Origin: Pseudodesulfovibrio hydrargyri
Lineage (GTDB): Bacteria; Desulfobacterota; Desulfovibrionia; Desulfovibrionales; Desulfovibrionaceae
DNA: 64,000 bases
Assembly: GCF_001874525.1 (NCBI RefSeq)
Contig: NZ_LKAQ01000004.1
Span: forward strand, 621,531-685,530
Direction of reading: 5' to 3'
The notes below the pieces were generated by a model. The model saw only the letters and a list, made by a program, of their open reading frames with translations. It was not told the origin of the DNA and did not search any database. The translations under genes and the position numbers were made by a program. The number at the start of each line of letters is the position of its first letter. Within the stretch, counting starts at the first letter, position 1. Below, piece after piece: positions 7,128-15,596 of the stretch.

Positions 7128-9107
7128 TTATTCCATGGAAGGCAAAGTGAAGATGAAGGTGGAGCCTACGCCCACTTGGGACTCGACCCAGATGCGGCCG
7201 CCGTAGTGCTCGATGATCTCGCGGCAGATGGTCAACCCCAGGCCGGTGCCCTTGGGCTTGTTGACCATGGTGTCGTCGGTGTGGGTCTGGTGGAACTTCT
7301 CGAAGATCTGGGACTGGTCCTCGGGGTGGATGCCGGTGCCCGTGTCCACCACCTCCACGCGGAGCTGGCCGAAGCGTGGAAAGGCGCGCAGGGTGACCGA
7401 GCCCTTTTCCGTGAACTTGGAGGCGTTGTTGAGCAGGTTGATGAGCACCTGCTGCATGCGGTCGCGGTCGGCGCGGATGTGCGGAAGGCGGGGATCGATC
7501 TCGGTGCGCAGTTCCAGCGAGGTCTGGGCGAACATGCCGGAGACCGAGCTGGCGGCAACCTCGATGACCTCGTTCATGTCCAGGTCCTCGTCGCGCCAGC
7601 CCATGGAGCCGGACTCGATCTTGTTCAGGTCGAGCACGTCGTTGATCAGCCGGGTCAGACGCTCGCCCTCATGGCTGATGATGGCCAGGTTTTCGCGGAT
7701 GCGCTTGCCTTTGCGGGCGAGGGAGCTGTCCGGGTTGACCAGGGGCAGGAAGTTGCGCGTGAACTCCTTGTTCAGGAGCTTGGCGAAGCCGAGGATGGAG
7801 GTCAGGGGCGTGCGCAGTTCATGGGAGACCGAGGACAGGAAGGCGGACTTCATCTCGTCCAGCTCGCGCAGCCGCTGGTTGGCCTCCTCGAGCTCGCGGG
7901 CCTTGTTGACCAGGTCCTCGGTGCGCTCGCGCACGAGCTGCTCCAGGTGGCGGTTCAGGTCGGCCAGGTCCTGCTCGGCCTTCTTGCGGTCGGTGATGTC
8001 CTCGAGGATGCCGTCCACGAACACGAAGTTGCCCTCCTCGTCGTGGATGGCACGGGCGTTGAGCGAGCCCCAGATGGTCTTGCCGTCGCGGCGGTAGTAC
8101 TCGGCCTCGAACCGCTTGACCTCGCCCTGGTCGCGCACCCGGTCGAAGAACCCCTGCATGTGGTCCGGGTTGACCATGATCCTGGAGCTCAGGGAGCGGA
8201 CGTTGGACAGAAACTCGTCCAGGGAGTCGTAGCCGAAGATGCGGGCCATGGCCGGATTGGCCCGGCGCAGCACGCCGTCCGGCGTTGCCTGGAAGATGCC
8301 CTCGATGGCGTTCTCGAAGATGGACCGGTATTTCTCCTCCGCTTCCTGGAGGGTCTTGTTCATGGTCTGAAGCTTGTTCTCGCGGCCCTCGATCTCGATG
8401 GACATGCGCCGGAACCGTTTGGCGATCTCCAGGAGCTCGGCGTGGTAGACCTCGCCGAAGTCGTAGGAGAAGTCGCCCTTGGCCACCCGGGCAATGCCGG
8501 ACTGGAGGACCATCAGCGGCTTGTTCAGGAAGACGCGCAAAAGCAGGCCGGTGATGGCCAGGATGACGGAGATGGACACGACGATGATGATGATCGACAC
8601 GAACATCTGCTCGTCGAGGCGCTTCTTCTCGCGGGCCAGGGTGAAGTCGATCTCGGCCCGGCCGATGGTGCGGCCCTCGAAGATGATCGGCCGGACCTTG
8701 CTGAAGTCCGCGGGCACGCCCGAAAACTTCTCGTGGGCGAAGACCACCTCGTTGCGCGAGCCGTAGATGCGGATGCCCTGGACCATGTCGTCGTGGGTGT
8801 AGACCGAGCCGATGAGCCGGGCGTTGTCGTAGTCCAGGTTCCAGATGGGCACGGCCAGGATCTCGGCCACCGAGGATATGGTGTCCTCGCCCTTTTTCTC
8901 GGCCGTGTCCCACATCTCCTGGGACTGCTGCCAGTAGATGAAACCGCCGAGCGCCGTGGCGATGATCATGACGATCACCACCAGGCTGAAGGTCAGGTCC
9001 CGCGAGATGGACCTGCTGGTCAGGAGAGGCCGTTTTCTCTTGGGTTTGTCTGCTCGCATCTGTCTTCCGAAAAAAGGGAAATGGGGGACAACTCCCGAAT
9101 CATGCAT
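7128..9107 (-). CDS. HAMP-PAS sensor histidine kinase
   Basis: 659 residues. Membrane segments at about 41-58 and 169-190 flank an extracytoplasmic domain (60-168). A HAMP linker follows (about 191-245), then PAS (258-376), a coiled coil (377-420), HisKA with His429 in SVSHELRTPL, and an HATPase domain (NLLNNASKFTEKG, VVDTGTGI, KGTGLGLTICREIIEHYGG). It would autophosphorylate and pass phosphate to a response regulator not present here. The ATG at 9107 follows AGGAGG by only 4 nt; an alternative ATG at 9059 (MRADKPK) also has GGAAG. A gene for a periplasmic solute-binding protein lies 45 bp upstream on the same strand, suggesting the pair sense a ligand together. Its 3' end touches structured RNA copy A. 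Confidence 0.92.
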   Translation of the reverse strand: MHDSGVVPHFPFFGRQMRADKPKRKRPLLTSRSISRDLTFSLVVIVMIIATALGGFIYWQQSQEMWDTAEKKGEDTISSVAEILAVPIWNLDYDNARLIGSVYTHDDMVQGIRIYGSRNEVVFAHEKFSGVPADFSKVRPIIFEGRTIGRAEIDFTLAREKKRLDEQMFVSIIIIVVSISVILAITGLLLRVFLNKPLMVLQSGIARVAKGDFSYDFGEVYHAELLEIAKRFRRMSIEIEGRENKLQTMNKTLQEAEEKYRSIFENAIEGIFQATPDGVLRRANPAMARIFGYDSLDEFLSNVRSLSSRIMVNPDHMQGFFDRVRDQGEVKRFEAEYYRRDGKTIWGSLNARAIHDEEGNFVFVDGILEDITDRKKAEQDLADLNRHLEQLVRERTEDLVNKARELEEANQRLRELDEMKSAFLSSVSHELRTPLTSILGFAKLLNKEFTRNFLPLVNPDSSLARKGKRIRENLAIISHEGERLTRLINDVLDLNKIESGSMGWRDEDLDMNEVIEVAASSVSGMFAQTSLELRTEIDPRLPHIRADRDRMQQVLINLLNNASKFTEKGSVTLRAFPRFGQLRVEVVDTGTGIHPEDQSQIFEKFHQTHTDDTMVNKPKGTGLGLTICREIIEHYGGRIWVESQVGVGSTFIFTLPSME

Positions 9108-9152
9108 CCTCCTGAGAGGCTGTACACGACTCCCCGCACCGTGTCATCACAG

Positions 9153-9911
9153 TTATATAGGATAACGATCCCGAAGCCGGGCCACGGTCCCGTCCTCGAT
9201 GAGCCGGTTCAATGCCCTGCGCAGGCGGTCGCGGACGGGCGACGGCACGCTCGTGGACACGTAGACGCGCATGAAATCGCGTTCCACGACCAAGGGCTCT
9301 CCCAGGAACCGTCGGCGCAGGCCGATCCGCCGCGCGGCCTCGGCCAGTCCCTCCAGCGGCCCGAGCACGGCGTCCACCCGCCCGGCCATGAGCATCTTGA
9401 AGGCCAACTCGTGATTCTTGCACGGGAAGGGGATGAAGTGCAGCTCCCCGGCCTGTTCGCGTTCGTGGCGGGAGCCACGGACCACGGCCACGGTCTTGCC
9501 CGCCAGGTCCCGGGCGTCGCGCAGGGGTGTCTCCACCCGGGCCCAGGCCGCCAGGGTGATTGCCTTGACCGGGCCGATGTCCTCGGCCAGGTCGGCGATA
9601 CCGCCCTCGGGCGGGATGATGATCAGATCGGCCTTGTCCGTGGCCACCTCCTCCACGCCACGGGCCAGGGGCACGAGCCGGTTCTCCGCCTCGAGCCCCG
9701 CCTCGCGGGCCAGGGCGTTGCCCAGCTCGAAGCAGAACCCGACGGGCCGCCCCCCTTCCAGACGGCCGCACGCCCCCAGTTCCACGGTCACGATGCGCAG
9801 CTCCCGGTCCTGGGCCAGGGCCGGAAGGCACGACAAGAGCGACAGGAGGACGAGTAACAGGACCGGTCGCGGGAGAGGTCGCGGAAGGGATGGAACCGAA
9901 CCATGGGGCAT
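9153..9911 (-). CDS. Periplasmic solute-binding protein (SBP_bac_3-like)
   Basis: 252 residues with a signal peptide (RPVLLLVLLSLLSCLPALAQ, cleavage after ALA near 33). The mature part follows the amino-acid-binding fold: first lobe RELRIVTVELGACGRL, then a hinge, then LAGKTVAVVRGSRHE and AGRVDAVLGPLEGLAEAARRI in the second lobe. No transporter genes flank it; the next gene is a membrane histidine kinase 45 bp downstream. Family logic suggests either ligand presentation to that kinase or an orphan receptor. The ligand cannot be read from the sequence. A divergent promoter region (9912-10016) separates it from the metal-transport gene. Confidence 0.8.
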   Translation of the reverse strand: MPHGSVPSLPRPLPRPVLLLVLLSLLSCLPALAQDRELRIVTVELGACGRLEGGRPVGFCFELGNALAREAGLEAENRLVPLARGVEEVATDKADLIIIPPEGGIADLAEDIGPVKAITLAAWARVETPLRDARDLAGKTVAVVRGSRHEREQAGELHFIPFPCKNHELAFKMLMAGRVDAVLGPLEGLAEAARRIGLRRRFLGEPLVVERDFMRVYVSTSVPSPVRDRLRRALNRLIEDGTVARLRDRYPI

Positions 9912-10016
9912 GGCGCAATCTATAACGCCTCCTCTGAAAAAGCAACGCGTTGCCGGATTTGCGAGCGCGGAACTTGCCTTCTTACCGGCTCTCCCTTATC
10001 TGTGCCGGAACCGACC

Positions 10017-11462
10017 ATGCGCACGCCCCTGACCACATGGCTCCCGGTAGCCCTGCTCTTCACGGCCCTGTGCCTGTCGGCCCCGCAACGGGCCGAGGCC
10101 CACCCGCACGTCTACGTGGACGTCTCCCTGACCTTCCACGTGGACGATTCGGGGTTGTCGAGCGTGCACCAGACCTGGCTCTTCGATGAGATATTCACCC
10201 GGGCGATCCTCAGCGAGCTCGGGCTGGACGCGGCCGCCCTGGCCACGCAGGAGGGGCAGGCGGCCGTGCGCGACGGTGCCTTCGCCTACCTGTCAAACTA
10301 CCACTATTTCACCCTGATCGAGACCGGCGGACAATCGGTGCCCGTAACCGTGACGGGCTTTCGGGCCGGGCTTGCCGACAACCGGTTCGTCTACGACTTC
10401 GACGTGCCGCTTTCCCTGCCCGTGGACCGGCTGTCCGACTTCCGCATGGCCGTGTTCGACAAGGAATACTACACGGACATGATCTACGCCGAAAACGGCA
10501 TCCGCTTCGACGTCCGGGGCGGGGTTTCGGTCAGCCACTCCGTGCGGGCCGCCAAGGACCACACATACTGGCAATATATCGTGCCGTCGGCCGTGCACAT
10601 GACCGTGTCCGCCGTGCCCGGCGCCGCGCCGTCCGTGGCGGCGGACCGGACCGGCGCGGACCAGGAGGCGGGCCTGCCCGGCCGGATCATGCATATGGTC
10701 CGCTCCACCCAGAAGGAACTGACCAAACGGCTGAACGCGTTCGGCACCCGGCTCAAGGACGAGCCGTGGGGCGCGCCCCTGTGGATGTTCCTGGCCCTGT
10801 CCTTCGTCTACGGGGTGGTCCACGCCGTGGGCCCGGGGCACGGCAAGGCCGTGGTCTGCTCGTGGTTTTTGAGCCGTCCCGGCTCGCTGCTTCGCGGCGC
10901 GCTCATGGGCAACGCCATCACCTTCGTGCACATGGGCTCCGCCGCCCTGGCCGTGGGTGCCGCCTACCTGATCTTCTCCTCGGGCATGGGCGGATTCGCG
11001 GCCGCCAGCCGGGCCATCCAGCCCGCCGGATACGGGCTGCTCGCCCTCATGGGACTGTTCCTGCTGGTCAAGGCCGTGCTCGACCTGCGCCGGGGCGGCC
11101 TGCTCGCGAGCCACGCCTGCGCCCACGACGGCGATGAGGGCGGCGACCTCAAATCCATCCTGGCCGTGTCCTTCGTCACCGGGCTCATCCCCTGCCCGGG
11201 CGCGGCGGTCATCCTGGCCTTCGCCATCGGCCTGAACATCTTCTGGACCGGAGTGGCGGCCCTGATCGTCATGGCCCTGGGCATGGGCCTGACCACCACC
11301 CTGTTCGCCTGGCTCGCGGTCTCGGCCCGGAAGGCCGCCCTGACCCTGTCCGGCCGCAACCGCCGCCTGTTCGGCTACCTCCACGCCGGGCTGTCCATCT
11401 GCGGCGCGGCCGCCATCGGCCTGTTCGGCACCGCCCTGCTCATCGGCTCGCTGACCGCCTGA
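10017..11462 (+). CDS. Fused DUF1007-NicO nickel/cobalt transporter
   Basis: 481 residues. A signal peptide (LLFTALCLSAPQRAEA) is followed by the DUF1007 periplasmic domain, starting HPHVYVDVSLTFHVDD near residue 28 and running to about 210; the HPHVYVD His cluster is a likely metal site. The second half is the NicO membrane domain with about six helices and the conserved VVHAVGPGHGKAVV motif, then a His/Asp stretch (SHACAHDGDEGGD) and GLIPCPGAAVILAFA. Relatives such as RcnA export Ni/Co and other NicO proteins import them; direction is not decided here. A nickel role fits an organism rich in NiFe enzymes, which is inference. Start at 10017 follows GCCGGAACC. The two domains are often separate genes, so the fusion is worth noting. 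Confidence 0.9.
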   Translation: MRTPLTTWLPVALLFTALCLSAPQRAEAHPHVYVDVSLTFHVDDSGLSSVHQTWLFDEIFTRAILSELGLDAAALATQEGQAAVRDGAFAYLSNYHYFTLIETGGQSVPVTVTGFRAGLADNRFVYDFDVPLSLPVDRLSDFRMAVFDKEYYTDMIYAENGIRFDVRGGVSVSHSVRAAKDHTYWQYIVPSAVHMTVSAVPGAAPSVAADRTGADQEAGLPGRIMHMVRSTQKELTKRLNAFGTRLKDEPWGAPLWMFLALSFVYGVVHAVGPGHGKAVVCSWFLSRPGSLLRGALMGNAITFVHMGSAALAVGAAYLIFSSGMGGFAAASRAIQPAGYGLLALMGLFLLVKAVLDLRRGGLLASHACAHDGDEGGDLKSILAVSFVTGLIPCPGAAVILAFAIGLNIFWTGVAALIVMALGMGLTTTLFAWLAVSARKAALTLSGRNRRLFGYLHAGLSICGAAAIGLFGTALLIGSLTA

Positions 11463-11557
11463 TTTCCTTCTCACCAAGGCTCGCCGAATCCCATCCCCGG
11501 TCCGGTCGCGCCCGGCACGGGCCGTCTTGCGCCGCATTTCGTGTTCGCAAAAAATCA

Positions 11558-11586
11558 TTGACAATTTTTTTACTTTTAGGTAAAAA
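11558..11586 (+). promoter_or_regulatory. Sigma-70-type promoter of the Lrp regulator
   Basis: TTGACA (11558-11563), 17-nt AT-rich spacer, TAAAAA (11581-11586). It lies 45 nt before the regulator start. Confidence 0.7.
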
Positions 11587-11630
11587 GAACCCCACAACGC
11601 TTTCCAAAAAGAAAACATGGACTGACAAAA

Positions 11631-12113
11631 ATGAAAAACGCATTGGATTCGCAAGACAAGCGGCTGGTGGCCGAACTGACCCGCGACGGACAGCTCTCGC
11701 CCGGCAAGGTCGGCGAGGCCACGGGCGTGACCGCGCCCACGGTCCGCTCGAGGCTCAAGAACCTGATGCAGGCGGGCGCGCTCAAGGTGGCCGGGCTGGT
11801 CAACCCCACGCGCGTCAAAGGGCTGACCGTGGCCCTGGTGGGCATCAGCCTGATGAGCCACGAGCAGCTCGGCGAGAAGCTGGACCAGATCGGGGCCCTG
11901 CCCCGGGTCAACTGGGCGGCCGCGGTCACCGGGCGCTACGACATCATCGTGGAGATCGTCTGCCAGGAAGGCATGGACGACCTCTACCGGTTCCTGGACC
12001 GGGACCTGTCCCAGGTGGGCGGCATCAACGCCTCCGAATCGTTCGTTGTCATGAAATCCCGGCGCAAGTGGCTGTTGTTGCCCGACGCCGTGATCGAGAC
12101 CTTCACCAAATAA
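11631..12113 (+). CDS. Lrp/AsnC-family transcriptional regulator
   Basis: 160 residues. An N-terminal winged helix-turn-helix (residues 6-55, KRLVAELTRDGQLSPGKVGE and TAPTVRSRLKNL) is followed by an AsnC ligand-binding domain (about 70-155; VNWAAAVTGRYDIIVEI). Lrp/AsnC proteins form dimers and octamers that respond to amino acids. The alanine dehydrogenase gene begins 46 bp downstream, so it most likely controls ald in response to alanine or a related amino acid, as in other bacteria with this pairing. The ribosome site is weak. A clear promoter lies upstream at 11558. Confidence 0.92.
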   Translation: MKNALDSQDKRLVAELTRDGQLSPGKVGEATGVTAPTVRSRLKNLMQAGALKVAGLVNPTRVKGLTVALVGISLMSHEQLGEKLDQIGALPRVNWAAAVTGRYDIIVEIVCQEGMDDLYRFLDRDLSQVGGINASESFVVMKSRRKWLLLPDAVIETFTK

Positions 12114-12159
12114 CGTTTAGCCGCCGGAGAGGGCGGAGAGCTTTGCAAAGGAGCATCAG

Positions 12160-13272
12160 ATGATTATCGGTATCCCCAAGGAAATCAAAACGCTGGAAAA
12201 TCGTGTGGCCATGACTCCGGGCGCGGTGGAATCCCTGGTCCGCCAGGGCAACGAGGTGCTGGTCGAGGCCGGCGCCGGGTTGGGCAGCGGCCTGGCCGAC
12301 GCGGAGTACATCGCCTCCGGCGCCAAGATGGTCTCCGCCGCCGAGGCCTGGGGCGCCGAGATGGTCATCAAGGTCAAGGAGCCGCTGGCTTCCGAATTCC
12401 AGTATCTGCGCAAGGGCCTGCTCCTGTTCACCTACCTGCACCTGGCCGCCGCTCCCGAGCTGACCAAGGCCCTGCTCGACTCCGGCACCACCGGCGTGGC
12501 CTATGAAACCGTCAAATCCGCGGACGGCACCCTGCCCCTGCTGACCCCCATGTCCGAGGTCGCCGGGCGCATGGCCACCCAGGTGGGCGCGCACTATCTG
12601 GAGAAGACCCAGGGCGGCCGCGGCATCCTGCTGGGCGGCGTGCCCGGCGTGTACCCCGCCGAAGTGCTCGTCCTGGGCGGCGGCGTGGTCGGCACCAACG
12701 CGGCCCGCATCGCCATGGGCATGGGCGCGCGCGTGACCATCCTCGACCTCTCCCACCAGCGTCTGCAGTACCTGGACGAGGTTTTCCAGGGCCGCATCAC
12801 CACCATGATGTCCACCGAGCCCAACATCCGCCAGATGGTCCAGCGGGCCGACCTGGTCATCGGCGCGGTCCTGCTGCCCGGCGCCAAGACCCCGAACCTG
12901 ATCACCCGCGACATGCTGCCCCTGATGAAGGAAGGCTCTGTCATCGTCGACGTGGCCGTGGACCAGGGCGGCTGCATCGAGACCACCAAGGCCACCACCC
13001 ACGACAACCCGACCTACGTCATCGACGGCGTGGTCCATTACGGCGTGGCCAACATGCCCGGCGCGGTGCCCCGCACCTCCACCTTCGCCCTGGTCAACCA
13101 GACCGCTCCCTACGCCCTGCGCCTGGCCGCCAAGGGCACCGACGCCCTGAAGGACGACGCAGGTCTGGCGCTCGGCCTGAACACCTGGGACGGCAAGCTG
13201 ACCTGCCCGGCCGTGGGCGCCGCCCTGAACATCGATTCCATGACCCCGGAAGAGGCGCTCGCTCAGATGTAG
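12160..13272 (+). CDS. ald: Alanine dehydrogenase
   Basis: 370 residues, full length for the family. It interconverts L-alanine and pyruvate with NAD and ammonia. The N-terminal signature [20 protein letters not shown], the pyruvate-binding Lys near 74 (VIKVKEPL), the catalytic His in FTYLHLAA near 96, the dinucleotide motif [14 protein letters not shown] near 171-184 and the conserved [13 protein letters not shown] near 264 are all present. It probably forms an operon with the Lrp-type regulator and ends at a good terminator. In sulfate reducers it permits growth on alanine or serves ammonia assimilation. Confidence 0.97.
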   Translation: MIIGIPKEIKTLENRVAMTPGAVESLVRQGNEVLVEAGAGLGSGLADAEYIASGAKMVSAAEAWGAEMVIKVKEPLASEFQYLRKGLLLFTYLHLAAAPELTKALLDSGTTGVAYETVKSADGTLPLLTPMSEVAGRMATQVGAHYLEKTQGGRGILLGGVPGVYPAEVLVLGGGVVGTNAARIAMGMGARVTILDLSHQRLQYLDEVFQGRITTMMSTEPNIRQMVQRADLVIGAVLLPGAKTPNLITRDMLPLMKEGSVIVDVAVDQGGCIETTKATTHDNPTYVIDGVVHYGVANMPGAVPRTSTFALVNQTAPYALRLAAKGTDALKDDAGLALGLNTWDGKLTCPAVGAALNIDSMTPEEALAQM

Positions 13273-13300
13273 CATCCTCTCACGAGGCGCAAAGCATAAA

Positions 13301-13327
13301 GGCCCTGGTCGTTGACCGGGGCCTTTT
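13301..13327 (+). terminator. Terminator after ald
   Basis: GGCCCTGGTC pairs with GACCGGGGCC across a GTT loop (13301-13323), one G-T pair, then TTTT. Confidence 0.85.
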
Positions 13328-13455
13328 CCTTTGCCCGGTTCAGGCGTAGCCTCCGGGACCGCCGCTTGCATTCGGAAGGCGCGGCGGGTAGAAATTCGGA
13401 CGGCTTTTGCGCAGGCCATCCAACATGCCGAATACTTTTATCATCACAGGGCGCC

Positions 13456-14250
13456 ATGTCCTCTCTTGAGCTTTTGCTGATAAAACTCACCGTGACCCCG
13501 ACGATGATGCTCGCCGTGTCGTTGGCGGCCAGGAAATGGGGCGGTTTTGTCGGCGGGATCATCTCGGGCCTGCCCCTGACGTCGGCGCCCATCATGTTTT
13601 TTCTGGCCGTGGAGCAGGGGGCTTCCTTTGCCGAGGGGGCGGCGTCGGCCGCATTGTCCGGGTTGGCGGCCGTATTGCTGACCTACCTCTTCTACCTTTA
13701 CGTCTCGAAGATGGCCTCCGTGCTCATGGGCTGCCTGAGCTCGCTGGCCCTTTTCGCAGTCTGTTCCCTGCTGACCCTCCAGATACCCTTTTCAGGCTGG
13801 GCCATACCGGCGGACCTGATACTGATCTGGACGATCATCCGCCGCACCGAGAGGACCGGCGCCAAGCCGGCGCCGTCCCCCAAGGCCCCCTCGTGGGGCA
13901 TTCCCCTTCGGATGGTCGCGTCCACCTCGTTGCTGCTCGTGGTTACCGCCCTCGCGCATCTGATCGGCCCGCACTGGAGCGGCCTGCTGTCCCCCATTCC
14001 GGTGGTCGCCTGGCCGTTGACGGTGTTTCTCCACAAGCAGAGCGGACGGACGGAAATGGTCGCGGCCGTGCGCGGCAACGCCATCAGCGCCCTCGGGATC
14101 ATCCTGTTCTATGTCGTGATCAACGGATTCATGGTCCGGTTGGGGGTATTCGCCGCCTTCTCCCTTGCCCTGCTCGCTTCCGTGGCCGCCACCATCGCCC
14201 TGGTCGCGGCGCTCAAGACCGTCAGGCCGCGGACGTCCCCGTCGCACTGA
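13456..14250 (+). CDS. Integral membrane protein of unknown function
   Basis: 264 residues, mostly hydrophobic, with about seven or eight predicted membrane helices. Helices near the start (LLLIKLTVTPTMMLAVSLAA) and a GGFVGGIISGLPLTSAPIMF motif lead into a repeated-looking middle, and a basic cytoplasmic loop (RRTERTGAKPAPSPKAP) separates the two halves, so an inverted or tandem repeat of four helices is possible. No transporter family is recognised with confidence. The ATG at 13456 has only a weak CACAGGG site. It stands alone between two terminators. Confidence 0.75.
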   Translation: MSSLELLLIKLTVTPTMMLAVSLAARKWGGFVGGIISGLPLTSAPIMFFLAVEQGASFAEGAASAALSGLAAVLLTYLFYLYVSKMASVLMGCLSSLALFAVCSLLTLQIPFSGWAIPADLILIWTIIRRTERTGAKPAPSPKAPSWGIPLRMVASTSLLLVVTALAHLIGPHWSGLLSPIPVVAWPLTVFLHKQSGRTEMVAAVRGNAISALGIILFYVVINGFMVRLGVFAAFSLALLASVAATIALVAALKTVRPRTSPSH

Positions 14251-14304
14251 CGCCCGAGATTGCGGCAGGCAAAAGACGGGAGCCTCCCCATACGCGTTGA
14301 AGAC

Positions 14305-14343
14305 GAATCCCCCGGGCAGGACGCTCGGGGGATTCTCGTTTGT
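14305..14343 (+). terminator. Terminator between the converging membrane protein and transglycosylase genes
   Basis: GAATCCCCCG (14305-14314) pairs perfectly with CGGGGGATTC (14326-14335), followed by TCGTTTGTCTT. Confidence 0.75.
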
Positions 14344-14413
14344 CTTGGTCATGCCGAGGCGCGCGGACGGAAAACGCCCTGCCCTCCGGGCGGCTTTTCC
14401 GCAAAGACCGCGA

Positions 14414-15547
14414 TCACTGGACCAGCAGCTTCTGGCCGGGGTGGATGGTCGACCGCCTGGTCAGCTTGTTCATCTTGCACAGCTGGTACAGACTCATGTC
14501 GTGCCTGCGGGCGATCTCGGTCAGGGAGTCCCCGCTCCTGACCACGTAGGTCTCGGGCTTGAGGGTCTCGCGGTACTTGGCCATGAGCGGATGGTAGCGC
14601 TCGGCGAACTCTTCGGCCGCGCCCTCGGGCAGAAACAGGTCGTGCTGGCCGGGCGGGATGACCTCGCCCAGCAGCTGCGGGTTGAGGTCGCGGATGTCCT
14701 TGTAGTAGGTGCCCGCGGCCTTGGCCACCAGGGTCAGGGGCGTGGGATACTTGGCCCGCAGTTTGACCCGGTCGAACTTGCGCGGCTTGTAGTAGTCCTC
14801 GGGATGCAGGTCAAAGCCGTAGCGCGCCGGATCGTTGAGGATGAGCTTGGCCGCGATGGCGCGGAGCACGTAGCGCTGGGTCTCCTCGGGCAGGTCGAGG
14901 TGGTAGTAGTCCCTGACCTCCTGCGTCCCGATCCGCCTGGCCAGCCCCTGCTCGCCCATGTTGTAGCCCGCGCAGGCCAGGGTCCAGGAGTCGAACTGGT
15001 CGTGCAGGTCCTTGAGATAGGATACGGCCGCGCCCGTGGCGAAATAGAAGTTGCGCCGCTCGTCCACGAAGCGGTCCACGGTCAGATCGTAGTTGCAGGC
15101 CGTGGAGGCGATGAACTGCCATATGCCGCGCGCGCCACGGCTGGACCCGGCCTCGGGCCTGAGCGCGGATTCGATGACCGCCACGTACTTGAGGTCGTCG
15201 GGCATGCCCCGCCCGCGCAGCACGGTCTCGATGTGCGGGAAATAGCGGCCCGTGCGCTTGAGCCAGAGGATGACCTGGGCGCGGTCCCAGAGCATGAGCA
15301 GCAGTTCCTTTTCCAACCGCTCGCGCACCTCGGGCAGGTGCAGGGGCACGAACTCGCCGCAGAAATAGAGCGGTCCCTTGATACGGATGGCGGATTCCAG
15401 CGACGGGAAGGCTGCGGTCCGCATGGGCGCGAGCATCTCGATGTCCCCGTCCCCGGCCAGGGCCGGGCCGTGCAGGGGCGCGAGCAGCGCGAAACAAAAA
15501 AGGATCACTCCCGCCGCAAGCGGGAGAGCAAGGTACCGCCTGGGCAT
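14414..15547 (-). CDS. Membrane-bound lytic transglycosylase with LysM domain (MltD-like)
   Basis: 377 residues. A signal peptide (LPLAAGVILFCFALLAPLHG) directs export. The SLT domain spans about 100-230: the catalytic Glu is in YVAVIESALRPEAGSS near 126, followed by GARGIWQFI and ACAGYNMGEQG, all transglycosylase hallmarks. A single LysM peptidoglycan-binding repeat closes the protein (YVVRSGDSLTEIARRHDMSL to IHPGQKLLV). It would cleave the MurNAc-GlcNAc bond to 1,6-anhydro products in the periplasm. No lipobox Cys is seen near the signal peptide, unlike E. coli MltD. It follows the PhoH gene by 49 bp on the same strand and may be cotranscribed. Confidence 0.9.
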   Translation of the reverse strand: MPRRYLALPLAAGVILFCFALLAPLHGPALAGDGDIEMLAPMRTAAFPSLESAIRIKGPLYFCGEFVPLHLPEVRERLEKELLLMLWDRAQVILWLKRTGRYFPHIETVLRGRGMPDDLKYVAVIESALRPEAGSSRGARGIWQFIASTACNYDLTVDRFVDERRNFYFATGAAVSYLKDLHDQFDSWTLACAGYNMGEQGLARRIGTQEVRDYYHLDLPEETQRYVLRAIAAKLILNDPARYGFDLHPEDYYKPRKFDRVKLRAKYPTPLTLVAKAAGTYYKDIRDLNPQLLGEVIPPGQHDLFLPEGAAEEFAERYHPLMAKYRETLKPETYVVRSGDSLTEIARRHDMSLYQLCKMNKLTRRSTIHPGQKLLVQ

Positions 15548-15596
15548 GTATGCTCCCGTCGGGGCCGGGCAGGGGACGCCCCCTGCCCGGGGCCGA

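Noticed and set aside
7098..9857. A 919-codon plus-strand open frame
   Set aside because: Antisense shadow of the HAMP-PAS kinase and the solute-binding protein genes, both well supported.
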